NCBI GenBank assembly: GCA_025964575.1
Contig: JAOPYO010000311.1
Coordinates: 1 to 64,000, forward strand
Reading direction: 5' to 3'
DNA: 64,000 nt
Source of the DNA: Actinomycetes bacterium
GTDB taxonomy: Bacteria; Actinomycetota; Actinomycetes; Streptosporangiales; Streptosporangiaceae
Position 1 is the first letter of the stretch; each line of letters opens with the position of its first letter. Shown piece after piece: positions 45,313 to 53,533 of this stretch. The notes under the pieces were generated by a model. That model worked only from the letters and a program-made list of their open reading frames with translations. It was not told the DNA's origin and searched no databases. Made by a program: the position numbers and the translations under genes.

Positions 45313-46085
45313 CGCTTCGCTCCCGGTGACCACATCTCCGGTGTGCAGTGGTCCAGCAGGTCTTTCCGGACCAGCGTGGGATCGGGCCGGTACGCGCCGT
45401 ACAGGACCGTTCGGGTAGTGACCGCCCCCGACTCGTCGGGGGAGACGAACGCCCACGGGGTGACCTGCCCGAGACCCTTCCACGCCTTGCTGAGGCCCTG
45501 CTGATCCCGATGGTCATAGCGGTCGAGCCAGTAGTACTGCCACTGGCAGACCGACTGCCGGACCATCGTCTCCCCGAGTTGGTCGGTCTTGGCCCAGCCC
45601 TGGCCGGGCGGGTGGCGCTCGACATAGGTCCAGCTCCCGCCGGGCGGCAGCGGCATGGCCTGGCCCAGGCCATCGACGATGGCCGGTAGTTGCGGGCTGC
45701 CTAGATTGATCCAACTGACGCCGTTGCGCAGCTCCCAGACACCGGGCCGGTCGCCCTCACCCGGCGAGAGCACCGTGCCGCCGCCGGGCGTGATCCATGA
45801 GCCGCCGGTGCCCGCGGTGGGAGTGGCGGCGGGTGTTCCATGGTGGATGCGGCTCGGCACAGTGCTGCCGCAGAGCACCAGTGCGGTCGCGAACGCCGCC
45901 GCGAGCATCATCCGGTTCCGGCCGAACCGTGGCCTACTGAGGCGCGGTCGTCCCTTCACCATCACCTCGGCGCAGAGCGCCTCCAGCACCGGCTGCAGCT
46001 CCGGATCGGCCGCAAGATCGCGGTCGTCATACGAAGCGGCCCCCGCGATCAGCAGATCGAGAGGATCGCGCTCTGCTGGACTCAC
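45309..46085 (-). CDS. Single-helix membrane protein of unknown function
   Basis: This is a 258-residue protein that I do not recognise. An N-terminal cytosolic segment of about 55 residues (LDLLIAGAASYDDRDLAADPELQPVLEALCAEVM) precedes one helix (RMMLAAAFATALVLCGS), then an extracytoplasmic domain rich in Trp, Gly and Pro (GGSWITPGGGTVLSPGEG, WELRNGVSWINLG, CQWQYYWLDRYDHRDQQGLSKAWKGL). The topology is that of an anti-sigma factor or sensor, yet it precedes rather than follows the sigma gene. GTG 46085 follows GGGGGAAC. The stop overlaps the sigma start by 4 bp, so coupling is direct. Confidence 0.8.
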   Translation of the reverse strand: MSPAERDPLDLLIAGAASYDDRDLAADPELQPVLEALCAEVMVKGRPRLSRPRFGRNRMMLAAAFATALVLCGSTVPSRIHHGTPAATPTAGTGGSWITPGGGTVLSPGEGDRPGVWELRNGVSWINLGSPQLPAIVDGLGQAMPLPPGGSWTYVERHPPGQGWAKTDQLGETMVRQSVCQWQYYWLDRYDHRDQQGLSKAWKGLGQVTPWAFVSPDESGAVTTRTVLYGAYRPDPTLVRKDLLDHCTPEMWSPGAKR

Positions 46086-46395
46086 CCGTTCCCCCTGGAT
46101 CACTTCCGAGCCTGTGATCACCACATGTCCGGCAAGAGGGGAATCGTGACGCGCATTGATAACGATCAGGTCACGGCACACGTGCGGCGGTTCCGGGCTG
46201 GTTGATGTTCGACGCCATCAGAGTGGTCCTTGCGAACCGAATGGTCCGTGTGAACGCAGCGATGGCAGACATCGGCCACGGCCACATGAGGTCGGTTGCT
46301 GAGCAGGCGGCTCTATTGACGCTCTTGTAGAACGAGCGGACATTTAGGGCGTTTTGCGTTTGCTCAACCACGCTCAACCAACAGGAGGGCCCTCC
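46086..46395. promoter_or_regulatory. Divergent promoter region, sigma operon / BNR protein
   Basis: This 310-bp gap holds no gene. Toward the BNR gene, TTGACG (46316) and the weak box ACATTT about 18 bases later could form a promoter. TCAACCA is repeated twice just before the AGGAGGG ribosome site (46383-46389). I see nothing certain at the sigma-operon end. Confidence 0.4.
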
Positions 46396-47847
46396 GTGTC
46401 AATGCCTCCGCGCCCCCGACGTCTCGTCCTGCTCAGCATCCCGGCCGCTCTCATGGCCTTGTTCTTCGGCACTGGCCAGGCGCTGGCCAATGTCGCGCTC
46501 ACCAAGGTGAGCAGCGATCCGTTCACCAACTCCACCAGTCAGCATCAGACCCAGGTGGAGCCCGACACGTTCTCCTTCGGGAACACGATCGTGTCGGCCA
46601 TCCAGACCGGCCGGTTCTTCGACGGCGGCTCCTCGGACATCTGCTTCGCCACCTCGACCAACGGTGGAAGCAGCTGGACCCAGGGTTGCCTGCCTGGCAT
46701 CACGACGTTCCAAGGAGGTGGTGCGTTCAACCGGGTCAGTGATCCGGCGGTGGCTTACGACGCCAGCCACAACGTGTGGATGATCTCTTCTCTGGCGATC
46801 ACTGACACCAGCGGCGTTCTGGGCAAGGCCGTGCTCACCAGCCGGTCCACCGACGGTGGTCTGACCTGGGCCAACCCGGTGACCACGGCGAGCGCTACCG
46901 GAAGCGCCAACCTGGACAAGAACTGGATCGGCTGCGACAACACGGCGTCGAGCCCGTTCTACGGACGCTGTTACACCGAATTCGACGACAACGGTGCCGG
47001 CAACCGGATCCACATGGCCACCTCCACCAATGGCGGGACCTCGTGGAGCAACGTGACCACGAGCTCCACCGGGCTCGGCGGCCAACCGGTCATCCGGCCC
47101 AACGGCACCGTGCTCGTGCCGTACGAGTCCAACAACGGCCAGATCCGCTCCTTCCGCTCGACCACCGGTGGCAGCACCTGGAACTCGTCCGTTCTGGTGG
47201 CGACCGTCCAGAGCCACACCGTGGCGGGGAGCCTGCGCACCTCGCCGCTGCCGTCCGCTGAGATCGACTCGGCCGGCACCGCGTACGTCGTCTGGCAGGA
47301 CTGCCGCTTCCAGTCGGGCTGCCCCGCCAACGACGTCGTGATGAGCAAATCGACCAGTGAGACGACCTGGGGATCGGTCACCCGGGTCACCAGCGACGGC
47401 GGCGACCACTTCATCCCGGGCATCGGGGTTGATCGCGCGACCTCCGGGTCGACGGCCAAGCTCGCCGTCACCTACTACCGATACCCGACCGCGAACTGCA
47501 CTGCGGCGACCTGCCAGCTCACCGTCGGATACACCTCATCGACCAACGGCGGGTCGAGCTGGAGCGCGCCCACCCAGCTCGCCGGACCGATGACCCTCTC
47601 CTGGCTGGCCGACACCAGTCAGGGGCGCATGGTCGGCGACTACATCTCCACGTCGATCAGCGGCGGCCGAGCGTGGCCGGCGTTCGTGGTCGCCAACGCT
47701 CCGACCGGCAGCACCTTCGATGAGGCGATGTACGTGCCCACCGGAGGACTGGCGATCACCGGCGGCGCGCTCAGCGCCACCAACGCCACGGTCGCGGTGA
47801 CCTCCGGCCACCAGCCCAGTCATGTCCGTCCACCGAGAATCCGCTGA
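46396..47847 (+). CDS. Secreted BNR/Asp-box (sialidase-fold) protein
   Basis: This is a 483-residue exported protein. GTG 46396 follows AGGAGGG by six bases and opens a signal peptide ending GQALA. The body has repeated Asp-box-like motifs (STNGGSSW, STDGGLTW, STNGGTSW, SSTNGGSSW), marking a six-bladed beta-propeller of the sialidase type. The canonical Arg triad and Tyr/Glu pair cannot be assigned, so enzymatic sialidase activity is uncertain. The many Cys residues suggest disulfides outside the cell. Confidence 0.87.
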   Translation: MSMPPRPRRLVLLSIPAALMALFFGTGQALANVALTKVSSDPFTNSTSQHQTQVEPDTFSFGNTIVSAIQTGRFFDGGSSDICFATSTNGGSSWTQGCLPGITTFQGGGAFNRVSDPAVAYDASHNVWMISSLAITDTSGVLGKAVLTSRSTDGGLTWANPVTTASATGSANLDKNWIGCDNTASSPFYGRCYTEFDDNGAGNRIHMATSTNGGTSWSNVTTSSTGLGGQPVIRPNGTVLVPYESNNGQIRSFRSTTGGSTWNSSVLVATVQSHTVAGSLRTSPLPSAEIDSAGTAYVVWQDCRFQSGCPANDVVMSKSTSETTWGSVTRVTSDGGDHFIPGIGVDRATSGSTAKLAVTYYRYPTANCTAATCQLTVGYTSSTNGGSSWSAPTQLAGPMTLSWLADTSQGRMVGDYISTSISGGRAWPAFVVANAPTGSTFDEAMYVPTGGLAITGGALSATNATVAVTSGHQPSHVRPPRIR

Positions 47848-47899
47848 CGACTCCAGCCACGTCATGCCGTGCCGTCCTCTCCGAGGGCGGCACGGCCGG

Positions 47900-49393
47900 C
47901 TAATCGCCCTTCTCGAGACCTGAGCAGATGTTGCTGGAAGCGGAGCGGGCGTTGGTGATCGTGGCCGGCGCCTTGGCGGGTTTGCCGGCCGGGGCCGTGT
48001 AGTCCGCGCCGACGGTCAGCTTGATCAGGGTCTCGTGGGTGGGCTTGAGCTTGGCGCCGGGGAACAACTTGGCCAAGGTCTGGGCCATGGAGCGCTGGCC
48101 GATGCCGTACTGGATCAAGGTGGTGGTGTGGTCCAGGGTCTTGGCCGAGGCCGGCGTCCCCACGATCGTGAAACCGCTGCCGCGCAGCGAGTCCGCCACC
48201 TTGGCGGCCAGCTTCGGCCGGGTGGTGCCGTTGAAGACGGCGACCTTGACGCCCGCCCCTGAGACGGCAGCGGTGGTGGCTCCGGTGACGGGCTTGGTGG
48301 CCGCGGCGCCGACGGCGGTGTCTTTGGCGAGGGCGGCGAACTCCTGGGTGGCGCCGGGCGCCAGCGCCAGCTGCTGCTTCCAGGTGTTGTAGTTGGGCAT
48401 GGTCGGCGGATAGTTCTGCGTCTTCACGGTGAAGAACTTGATGTTCGCCGGCTTGATGCCCTTGATCGACTCGGCGAAGCTCAGCAGCTTGGTCACCGAG
48501 CCCAGCCCCTGGTCCACGGTGATGGCCTGGGTCGCGTTGTTGATGAGGCCGTAGAGCGAGGTCGGGTTGAGGAGCACCCCGTTGCTCTGCATTTTGTTGA
48601 TCATCGAGGAGATGAAGGCATGCTGTCGGGTGATCCGGGAACGGTCGCCGCCGTCCCCCAGTCCCTGCCGTTCCCGCACGTAATCGAGTGCCGCGCTGCC
48701 CTTCACCGTGTAGGTGCCGGCCTTCAGATGGATGTTGCCGTGCGTGTCGTTGACGGTCTGTGGCACGCACACCGAGACGCCACCGATGGAGTTGATCATC
48801 TTCACGAAGCCGCTGAAGTCCAGCACGATGAAGTGATCGATGTGGATGCCGGTGAGCTGCTCGACCGTCTTCCTCGAGCACAGCGGGCCGCCATTGGCGT
48901 ACGCCCAGTTGATCTGGCCCGTGGTGCCGCCGACCGTGCGGCCGCTCTGGTTTCTGCACTGCGGTAGCTGAATGACCAGGTCGCGAGGGAGGCTCATCAC
49001 CGTCGCGTGCTGGTGGTCGGCCGCGACGTGCAGGACCATCGCGGTGTCGGCGCTGCCGAATCCCTCGACCTTCCCGCCGACGACCTTGCCGTTCTTCCCC
49101 GAGCGGGTGTCAGAGCCCATCAGCAGCACATTCATCGGCTGGTTCGACCCCCCAGCCGACTTGGAATGGTGGTCATTGGGATCCTCGGGAATGCTGGTGA
49201 TGTTCCCATTGAGCTTGAAGTACAGGAAGGTACCCGTGCTGCTCAGGAGCAGCACGATCACGCCCCCTATGATGGCGGTGATCAGGAGCGGTCTACGCCG
49301 CTTGGGCGGCCGCCTGCGTCGGTTTCCGCGAGGGCTCTCGGCTTCGCCCTCGAAGGCGTCTCGCTGTGATGGCGTGTCCACCCAGCCGCTCAT
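47900..49393 (-). CDS. LCP-family cell-wall ligase (LytR-CpsA-Psr + LytR_C)
   Basis: This is a 497-residue protein with a cytosolic basic N-terminus (RRRRPPKRRRP), one helix (~36-60), an LCP domain with VLLMGSDTR, ADTAMVLHVAADHQHATVMSLPRDLVIQLP, DYVRERQGLGDGGDRSRITRQHAFI, and a C-terminal LytR_C domain (VKVAVFNGTTRPKLAAKVADSLRGSGF). LCP enzymes attach teichoic acids, arabinogalactan or other glycopolymers to peptidoglycan. The conserved Arg and Asp residues are present. It stands alone and is convergent with the BNR gene. Confidence 0.95.
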   Translation of the reverse strand: MSGWVDTPSQRDAFEGEAESPRGNRRRRPPKRRRPLLITAIIGGVIVLLLSSTGTFLYFKLNGNITSIPEDPNDHHSKSAGGSNQPMNVLLMGSDTRSGKNGKVVGGKVEGFGSADTAMVLHVAADHQHATVMSLPRDLVIQLPQCRNQSGRTVGGTTGQINWAYANGGPLCSRKTVEQLTGIHIDHFIVLDFSGFVKMINSIGGVSVCVPQTVNDTHGNIHLKAGTYTVKGSAALDYVRERQGLGDGGDRSRITRQHAFISSMINKMQSNGVLLNPTSLYGLINNATQAITVDQGLGSVTKLLSFAESIKGIKPANIKFFTVKTQNYPPTMPNYNTWKQQLALAPGATQEFAALAKDTAVGAAATKPVTGATTAAVSGAGVKVAVFNGTTRPKLAAKVADSLRGSGFTIVGTPASAKTLDHTTTLIQYGIGQRSMAQTLAKLFPGAKLKPTHETLIKLTVGADYTAPAGKPAKAPATITNARSASSNICSGLEKGD

Positions 49394-49651
49394 GCACTGT
49401 GCCCAGGAGAGTCCGACGGTCCGCGCTCATCAGTGGGGGTGGGCATAGTGTCATCACTCCGTTACCGCAGGGCTGTTTCATCTGTGACTTTACTGCGGTT
49501 GGGACGCATGGGGTGAAGGAACGGTTGTCTGCTCAATCCGGAAAAAGATCTCACAAACCTCGGGTTGCTCGCTCGGGGTCAGCCGATATGCGGGCTGTCG
49601 GTCGGAGATCTCGCTGATGGCGGTACGTGTCTCGTCAAGAGAGAGGGTTGA

Positions 49652-50137
49652 TCAAGCCGTGCTCTGGGCGGGGATCTGGCTGGAGATCGTCGCGGCATCG
49701 GGGTAGGTCAGGCCGATGAGGGCCACGTGCTTCCAGCGGAGGACCCCGTCGGCGTCGATGACGAACACCGAACGGCGGAGCCCCAGGCCGGGGAGCCCGA
49801 TGCCGTACTGGTGCACGACTGTGCGGTCGGTGTCGGCGAGCAGCGGGAAGCCCAGCCGGTGCTTGCGGGCGAAGCTCTCGTGGCTGTCCAGATTCTGCGG
49901 GCTGATCGCCCAGACGGTGGCGCCGAGGTCGGTGAAGCGCTCGAGCTCGGAGGTGTAGGAGCAGAGCTGCTTGGTGCAGACGCTGGTGTCATCGCCGGGA
50001 TAGAAGACCAGGACCAGAGGGTTGCCGCGCTGCGCTGAGAGGGTCAGATCCGCGCGCTGTGCGATGCCGTCCACCACGGTGACGGATGCAAGAGTGAAGT
50101 CGGGCGCGGTCGCGCCGAGTTCCGGGGACTTCGCCAT
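49652..50137 (-). CDS. Peroxiredoxin (Bcp/AhpC-TSA type)
   Basis: This is a 161-residue thioredoxin-fold peroxidase: APDFTL, FYPGDDTSVCTKQLCSY, and a conserved Arg near LGLRRSVFVIDADG. The peroxidatic Cys in TSVC and a second Cys five residues on give the atypical 2-Cys Bcp pattern. ATG 50137 follows TTGGAG at about eight bases; an in-frame TTG start seven codons earlier is weaker. Confidence 0.92.
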   Translation of the reverse strand: MAKSPELGATAPDFTLASVTVVDGIAQRADLTLSAQRGNPLVLVFYPGDDTSVCTKQLCSYTSELERFTDLGATVWAISPQNLDSHESFARKHRLGFPLLADTDRTVVHQYGIGLPGLGLRRSVFVIDADGVLRWKHVALIGLTYPDAATISSQIPAQSTA

Positions 50138-50216
50138 GAGATGCTCCAAATGATCCAAGACAGACCTTTCTGTCCGGTATGGATCGTACGGAGTTGGGGG
50201 CCCAGGGTCAATGGCA

Positions 50217-50250
50217 ACGGGTGCCCCAGGCTCTGGCCTGGGGCACCCGT
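50217..50250. terminator. Strong GC-rich terminator hairpin
   Basis: A perfect 15-bp stem (ACGGGTGCCCCAGGC, TCTG loop, and its complement) lies between the GAF gene's stop and the start of the peroxiredoxin gene. Both genes are on the minus strand, so it probably ends the GAF transcript. Confidence 0.85.
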
Positions 50251-50274
50251 CGACGATCGTGCGAAGTGCGGTGC

Positions 50275-50889
50275 TCAGCCGAGGTGATTGCCGCGCCGCT
50301 CCTCGGCTATCTCGATCATGGAGGCCGAAGTGCTGGCGAAGATCCGTAGTTGCCGCTTGACGGAGGCGGTGAACGACACGTTCCCGGACTGGCCGGCCAG
50401 TGCCAGGACCCCGCAGGTCCGCTCCCCGGTGTCCAGGGGGAGCAGCAGGATCGGCCCGGCAGGCAACGGCAGTCCCTTCAGCGGCGCGTCGGTGGCCACC
50501 TGCAGGGCCAGCGGTCGTCCGGTCATGAAGACCTTTCCGAGCACCGAGGTGCCCACCCGCACGCTCTCGCCACGGATGCGATCGGCGTTCGCTCCCGCGG
50601 CGACCTCGATGCTCAAGGTGTTCGGGCCCGGACCGGGCAGGGCCATGAAGGCGAGATCCGCTCTCGCCATGAGCCCCGCTCGCCGTACGACCAAGGCGAG
50701 CACCTCCGGGAGCTCGACCTCCGCAAGCAGAGCCGCCATCAATTCGAACGACGCTGCGACGCGGTCCTGGCAGCCGTCATCGAGCCTTCGGGTCGAGGCC
50801 GGCTTCCCATTGACCACGCCGCCAGGCGCAAGCGCCGCCTGGGTCATCGAGGGTCGTTGCCAGGTGATGGGGGTGCTGAAACTGGTCAT
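50275..50889 (-). CDS. Stand-alone GAF-domain protein
   Basis: This is a 204-residue cytosolic protein with one GAF domain (about 55-190: LALVVRRAGLMARADLAFMALPGP, VGTSVLGKVFMTGRPLAL, GPILLLPLDTGERTCGVLALA). It resembles a GAF of the DevS/DosT kinases, but no kinase domain follows. Two Cys are present (one in ERTCGVLAL), with no clear haem His. It may be a free sensory module or the stub of a lost kinase. Confidence 0.8.
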   Translation of the reverse strand: MTSFSTPITWQRPSMTQAALAPGGVVNGKPASTRRLDDGCQDRVAASFELMAALLAEVELPEVLALVVRRAGLMARADLAFMALPGPGPNTLSIEVAAGANADRIRGESVRVGTSVLGKVFMTGRPLALQVATDAPLKGLPLPAGPILLLPLDTGERTCGVLALAGQSGNVSFTASVKRQLRIFASTSASMIEIAEERRGNHLG

Positions 50890-51068
50890 ATCGCCACCCG
50901 GCGTTACTGGCCGCCGAATCTGGAGCAGCTCAAGACTTCCGGTCCCGGTGGCCGGGACGACCACGGCCGGAAGAGGCCCCTTATAGGGCGCCTGACATCA
51001 ACACTAACCACCCCATCCCCGGCATGACCAGGATTCGGGCGATCGGCTCAGGACGTGCCCCGGGAACC

Positions 51069-51470
51069 CTAGATGCCGCGGACGGTGAGGGTGCCGCGCA
51101 TCTTCGGGTGGAAGCGGCAGGTCAGCGGATAGTCGCCGGGCGTGGTCGGAGCCGTGAAGGACGCCGTGCCGCCTGCCTTGACCTCGACGTTGAATGCGGA
51201 GCCCGACGTCACAGTGTGCGGCACCGAGTCCTTGTTGACCACCTTGATGGGTTCGCCCGGGTTCGCCATGGTCGGCGCACCGAAGCCTGAGCCCGAAATG
51301 GTGAGCGTCGCGACACCCGAGTCGGGCGGGCTCACCTCGGCGGACGCCGTCTGACCCGCGGGGGCAGGGGTCGTGGTGCCGGACGCATTGGACTTACCCG
51401 AACTGCCGCATCCAGCGACCAGGGTGACCAGTGTGAGACCGGCGACGGTCATCGTCAGAGTGGCTTTCAT
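51069..51470 (-). CDS. Cupredoxin lipoprotein (plastocyanin-like)
   Basis: This is a 133-residue lipoprotein (signal TLVTLVAGC) with a type-1 copper fold. The ligands are His in DSVPHTVT and the Cys-His-Met set in LTCRFHPKM. It is probably an electron carrier or copper store on the outer face of the membrane. The ribosome site is weak (CCTGGAT). The CopC/YcnI group lies about 17 kb away. Confidence 0.9.
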   Translation of the reverse strand: MKATLTMTVAGLTLVTLVAGCGSSGKSNASGTTTPAPAGQTASAEVSPPDSGVATLTISGSGFGAPTMANPGEPIKVVNKDSVPHTVTSGSAFNVEVKAGGTASFTAPTTPGDYPLTCRFHPKMRGTLTVRGI

Positions 51471-51537
51471 ATCCAGGCAAGGTACTCGGCCGAGTCCGGG
51501 TTCACCAACGAACGCCGCGCCCATCCCGTCATGCCCG

Positions 51538-51714
51538 AGGGCATGTCCCGTGGATCTATGTCCTGCTGCGCGGCGCCCAGGCGGCGCCTCGCTGCGTTGT
51601 CGTCGGTCGACGGACAACACCGGTCCGCCTCCCTCCTCCGCCTCCCTCCTCCGCCTTGCGACGCATCCACCTGGATCACCGCTCGCGACGAACGAGACCC
51701 ACGGGACACGCCCT
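51538..51714. mobile_element. 177-bp MITE-like element with 16-bp inverted termini
   Basis: AGGGCATGTCCCGTGG (51538-51553) is repeated inverted at 51699-51714 with one mismatch, and similarity continues weakly inward. There is no coding capacity. The interior has two copies of TCCGCCTCCCTCC in tandem. The right end touches the prfC stop codon. The same terminus (AGGGCATGTCCC) recurs alone at 58924-58935. The layout fits a miniature inverted-repeat element; no target duplication is certain. Confidence 0.55.
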
Positions 51715-53317
51715 AGTCGGAGATTCCGGCGGCCAGCAGCGGGGTGAGGGTGAGCTCAGGGTGCTCTCGCTCGATGGCGCGCAGCCGCCACTTGTCGGTG
51801 ATCAGTGCGATGAGATCTCCATTGAGGCTGCGGGTGAAGACCTCGACTCCGCGGATGGCGGCGAGGGCCGGGGCGGAGGCGGCGTCGGTGATGCGGGTGG
51901 TGCTGTATTCCAGGCCGTTGAGGATGACCGGGGCGTTGAACTCGTGCTCCATGCGGTGGGCGACGACCTCGAACTGGAGTGGGCCGACGGCGGCGAGCAC
52001 GGGGGCCTGCTCGCCACGGGCGTCGCTGCGCAGCACCTGGACGGCCCCTTCACCGTCGAGCTGGTCGATGCCCCGCCGGAACTGCTTGTACTTGCTGGAG
52101 TCCTTGGCCCGGCAGACCATGAAGTGCTCAGGCGCGAAGGCGGGGATCGCCGGATAGACGATCGGGGTCCTGGCGTAGAGGGTGTCGCCGACGATCAGGC
52201 CGTTGGTGTTGGGCAGGCCGATGACATCGCCCGGATAGGCGACGTCCACGGTGGAGCGGTCACGGCCGAACACCGTCTGGGCGTGCTTGGTCACCAGCGG
52301 TCGACCGCTCGAGGCATGGGTGAGGGTCATGCCGCGTTCGAACTTGCCCGAGCTGACCCGGATGAAGGCCAGCGAGTCCCGGTGGGCGCGGTCCAATCCC
52401 GCCTGGATCTTGAACACCTGACCGGCGAACGGAGCTTGTACGGGGCGTAGCAGGCCGTCGTCGCCCGGACGGGCCTCCGGAGCGGGGGCGAACCTGCACA
52501 GGGCGTCGAGCAGGTTCGCGACGCCGAAGTTGGGCAGTGCCGCCCCGAACAGCACCGGCGTGGAGATCCCGGCGCGGTAGGCCTCGAGGTCCAGTTCGGC
52601 ACCGATCTCGGTGAGCAGACCCAGTTCCTCGTGCGCGGTCTCCCAGGCGGAGCCCTCCAGGGAAGCAGCCTCTTTCGCTGTCATGGTCGTCCCCGCCGCG
52701 CGGGTGGCACCACCGGAAGAGGGGTCGAAACGGGTGAAGGTCCCGTTGGCCCGGCTGATCAGTCCCCGGAAGTCGCCGGCGATGCCCACCGGCCAGTTCA
52801 GCGGAGCCGGATGCAGCCCGATGCGCTGCTCCACCTCGTCCAGCAGCTCCAGCGGTTCACGGCCGGGCCGGTCCCACTTGTTGACGAAGGTGATCACGGG
52901 AATGCCCCGGTGCCGGCAGACGTCGAACAACTTCAGCGTCTGGGCCTCCAGGCCCTTCGCCGAGTCCAGCAGCATGATGGCGCTGTCGACCGCGGCCAGC
53001 ACCCGGTAGGTGTCCTCGGAGAAGTCCGAGTGGCCAGGGGTGTCGAGCAGGTTCAGCAGGGTGTCGCCATAGTCGAAGCGCAGCACCGACGAGGTGATGG
53101 AGATGCCACGGCTGCGCTCCATCTCCAGCCAGTCCGAGGTCACTCCCTGCCGCCCGGCCTTGCCGTGCACGGCCCCGGCCTGGGTGATCGCCGCGGCGTG
53201 CAGTGCCAGCGCCTCGGTCAGGGTGGACTTGCCGGCGTCGGGGTGGCTGATGACCGCGAACGTACGGCGCCGTGCGGCCTGCGCCTCGATCTCGTCGACC
53301 TGTACTGCGGCGGTCAC
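51713..53317 (-). CDS. prfC: Peptide chain release factor 3
   Basis: This is a 534-residue translational GTPase that recycles RF1/RF2. The G domain has AVISHPDAGKST (P loop), RGISITSSV, DTPGHSDFSEDTYR and NKWDRPGREPLELLDEVE. The RF3-specific C-terminal parts include HFMVCRAKDSSKYKQFRRGIDQLDGEGAVQVL and VVAHRMEHEFNAPV. GTG 53317 follows GGAGGAGA at about seven bases. A small hairpin (GGCGGT...ACCGCC, 53426-53445) lies in the leader. Confidence 0.97.
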   Translation of the reverse strand: MTAAVQVDEIEAQAARRRTFAVISHPDAGKSTLTEALALHAAAITQAGAVHGKAGRQGVTSDWLEMERSRGISITSSVLRFDYGDTLLNLLDTPGHSDFSEDTYRVLAAVDSAIMLLDSAKGLEAQTLKLFDVCRHRGIPVITFVNKWDRPGREPLELLDEVEQRIGLHPAPLNWPVGIAGDFRGLISRANGTFTRFDPSSGGATRAAGTTMTAKEAASLEGSAWETAHEELGLLTEIGAELDLEAYRAGISTPVLFGAALPNFGVANLLDALCRFAPAPEARPGDDGLLRPVQAPFAGQVFKIQAGLDRAHRDSLAFIRVSSGKFERGMTLTHASSGRPLVTKHAQTVFGRDRSTVDVAYPGDVIGLPNTNGLIVGDTLYARTPIVYPAIPAFAPEHFMVCRAKDSSKYKQFRRGIDQLDGEGAVQVLRSDARGEQAPVLAAVGPLQFEVVAHRMEHEFNAPVILNGLEYSTTRITDAASAPALAAIRGVEVFTRSLNGDLIALITDKWRLRAIEREHPELTLTPLLAAGISD

Positions 53318-53533
53318 GTTGCTGTCTCCTCCAATAACATGCTCACGCGGCGGTACCCAACAGGCACTCGAGGGGCGCCGCCGCGCGGGAAAACCTGGCC
53401 GGATCAGGGTTCGGCCGGGGTCTAAGGCGGTGTAAAGAAACCGCCTCTCAACGTTACCCGACGCGACCGGCGTAGCGGGGGGTCGGCCCATGCGGCCATC
53501 GGGTAGCGATCCGGGCCATCAGCTTGCCGGAAC

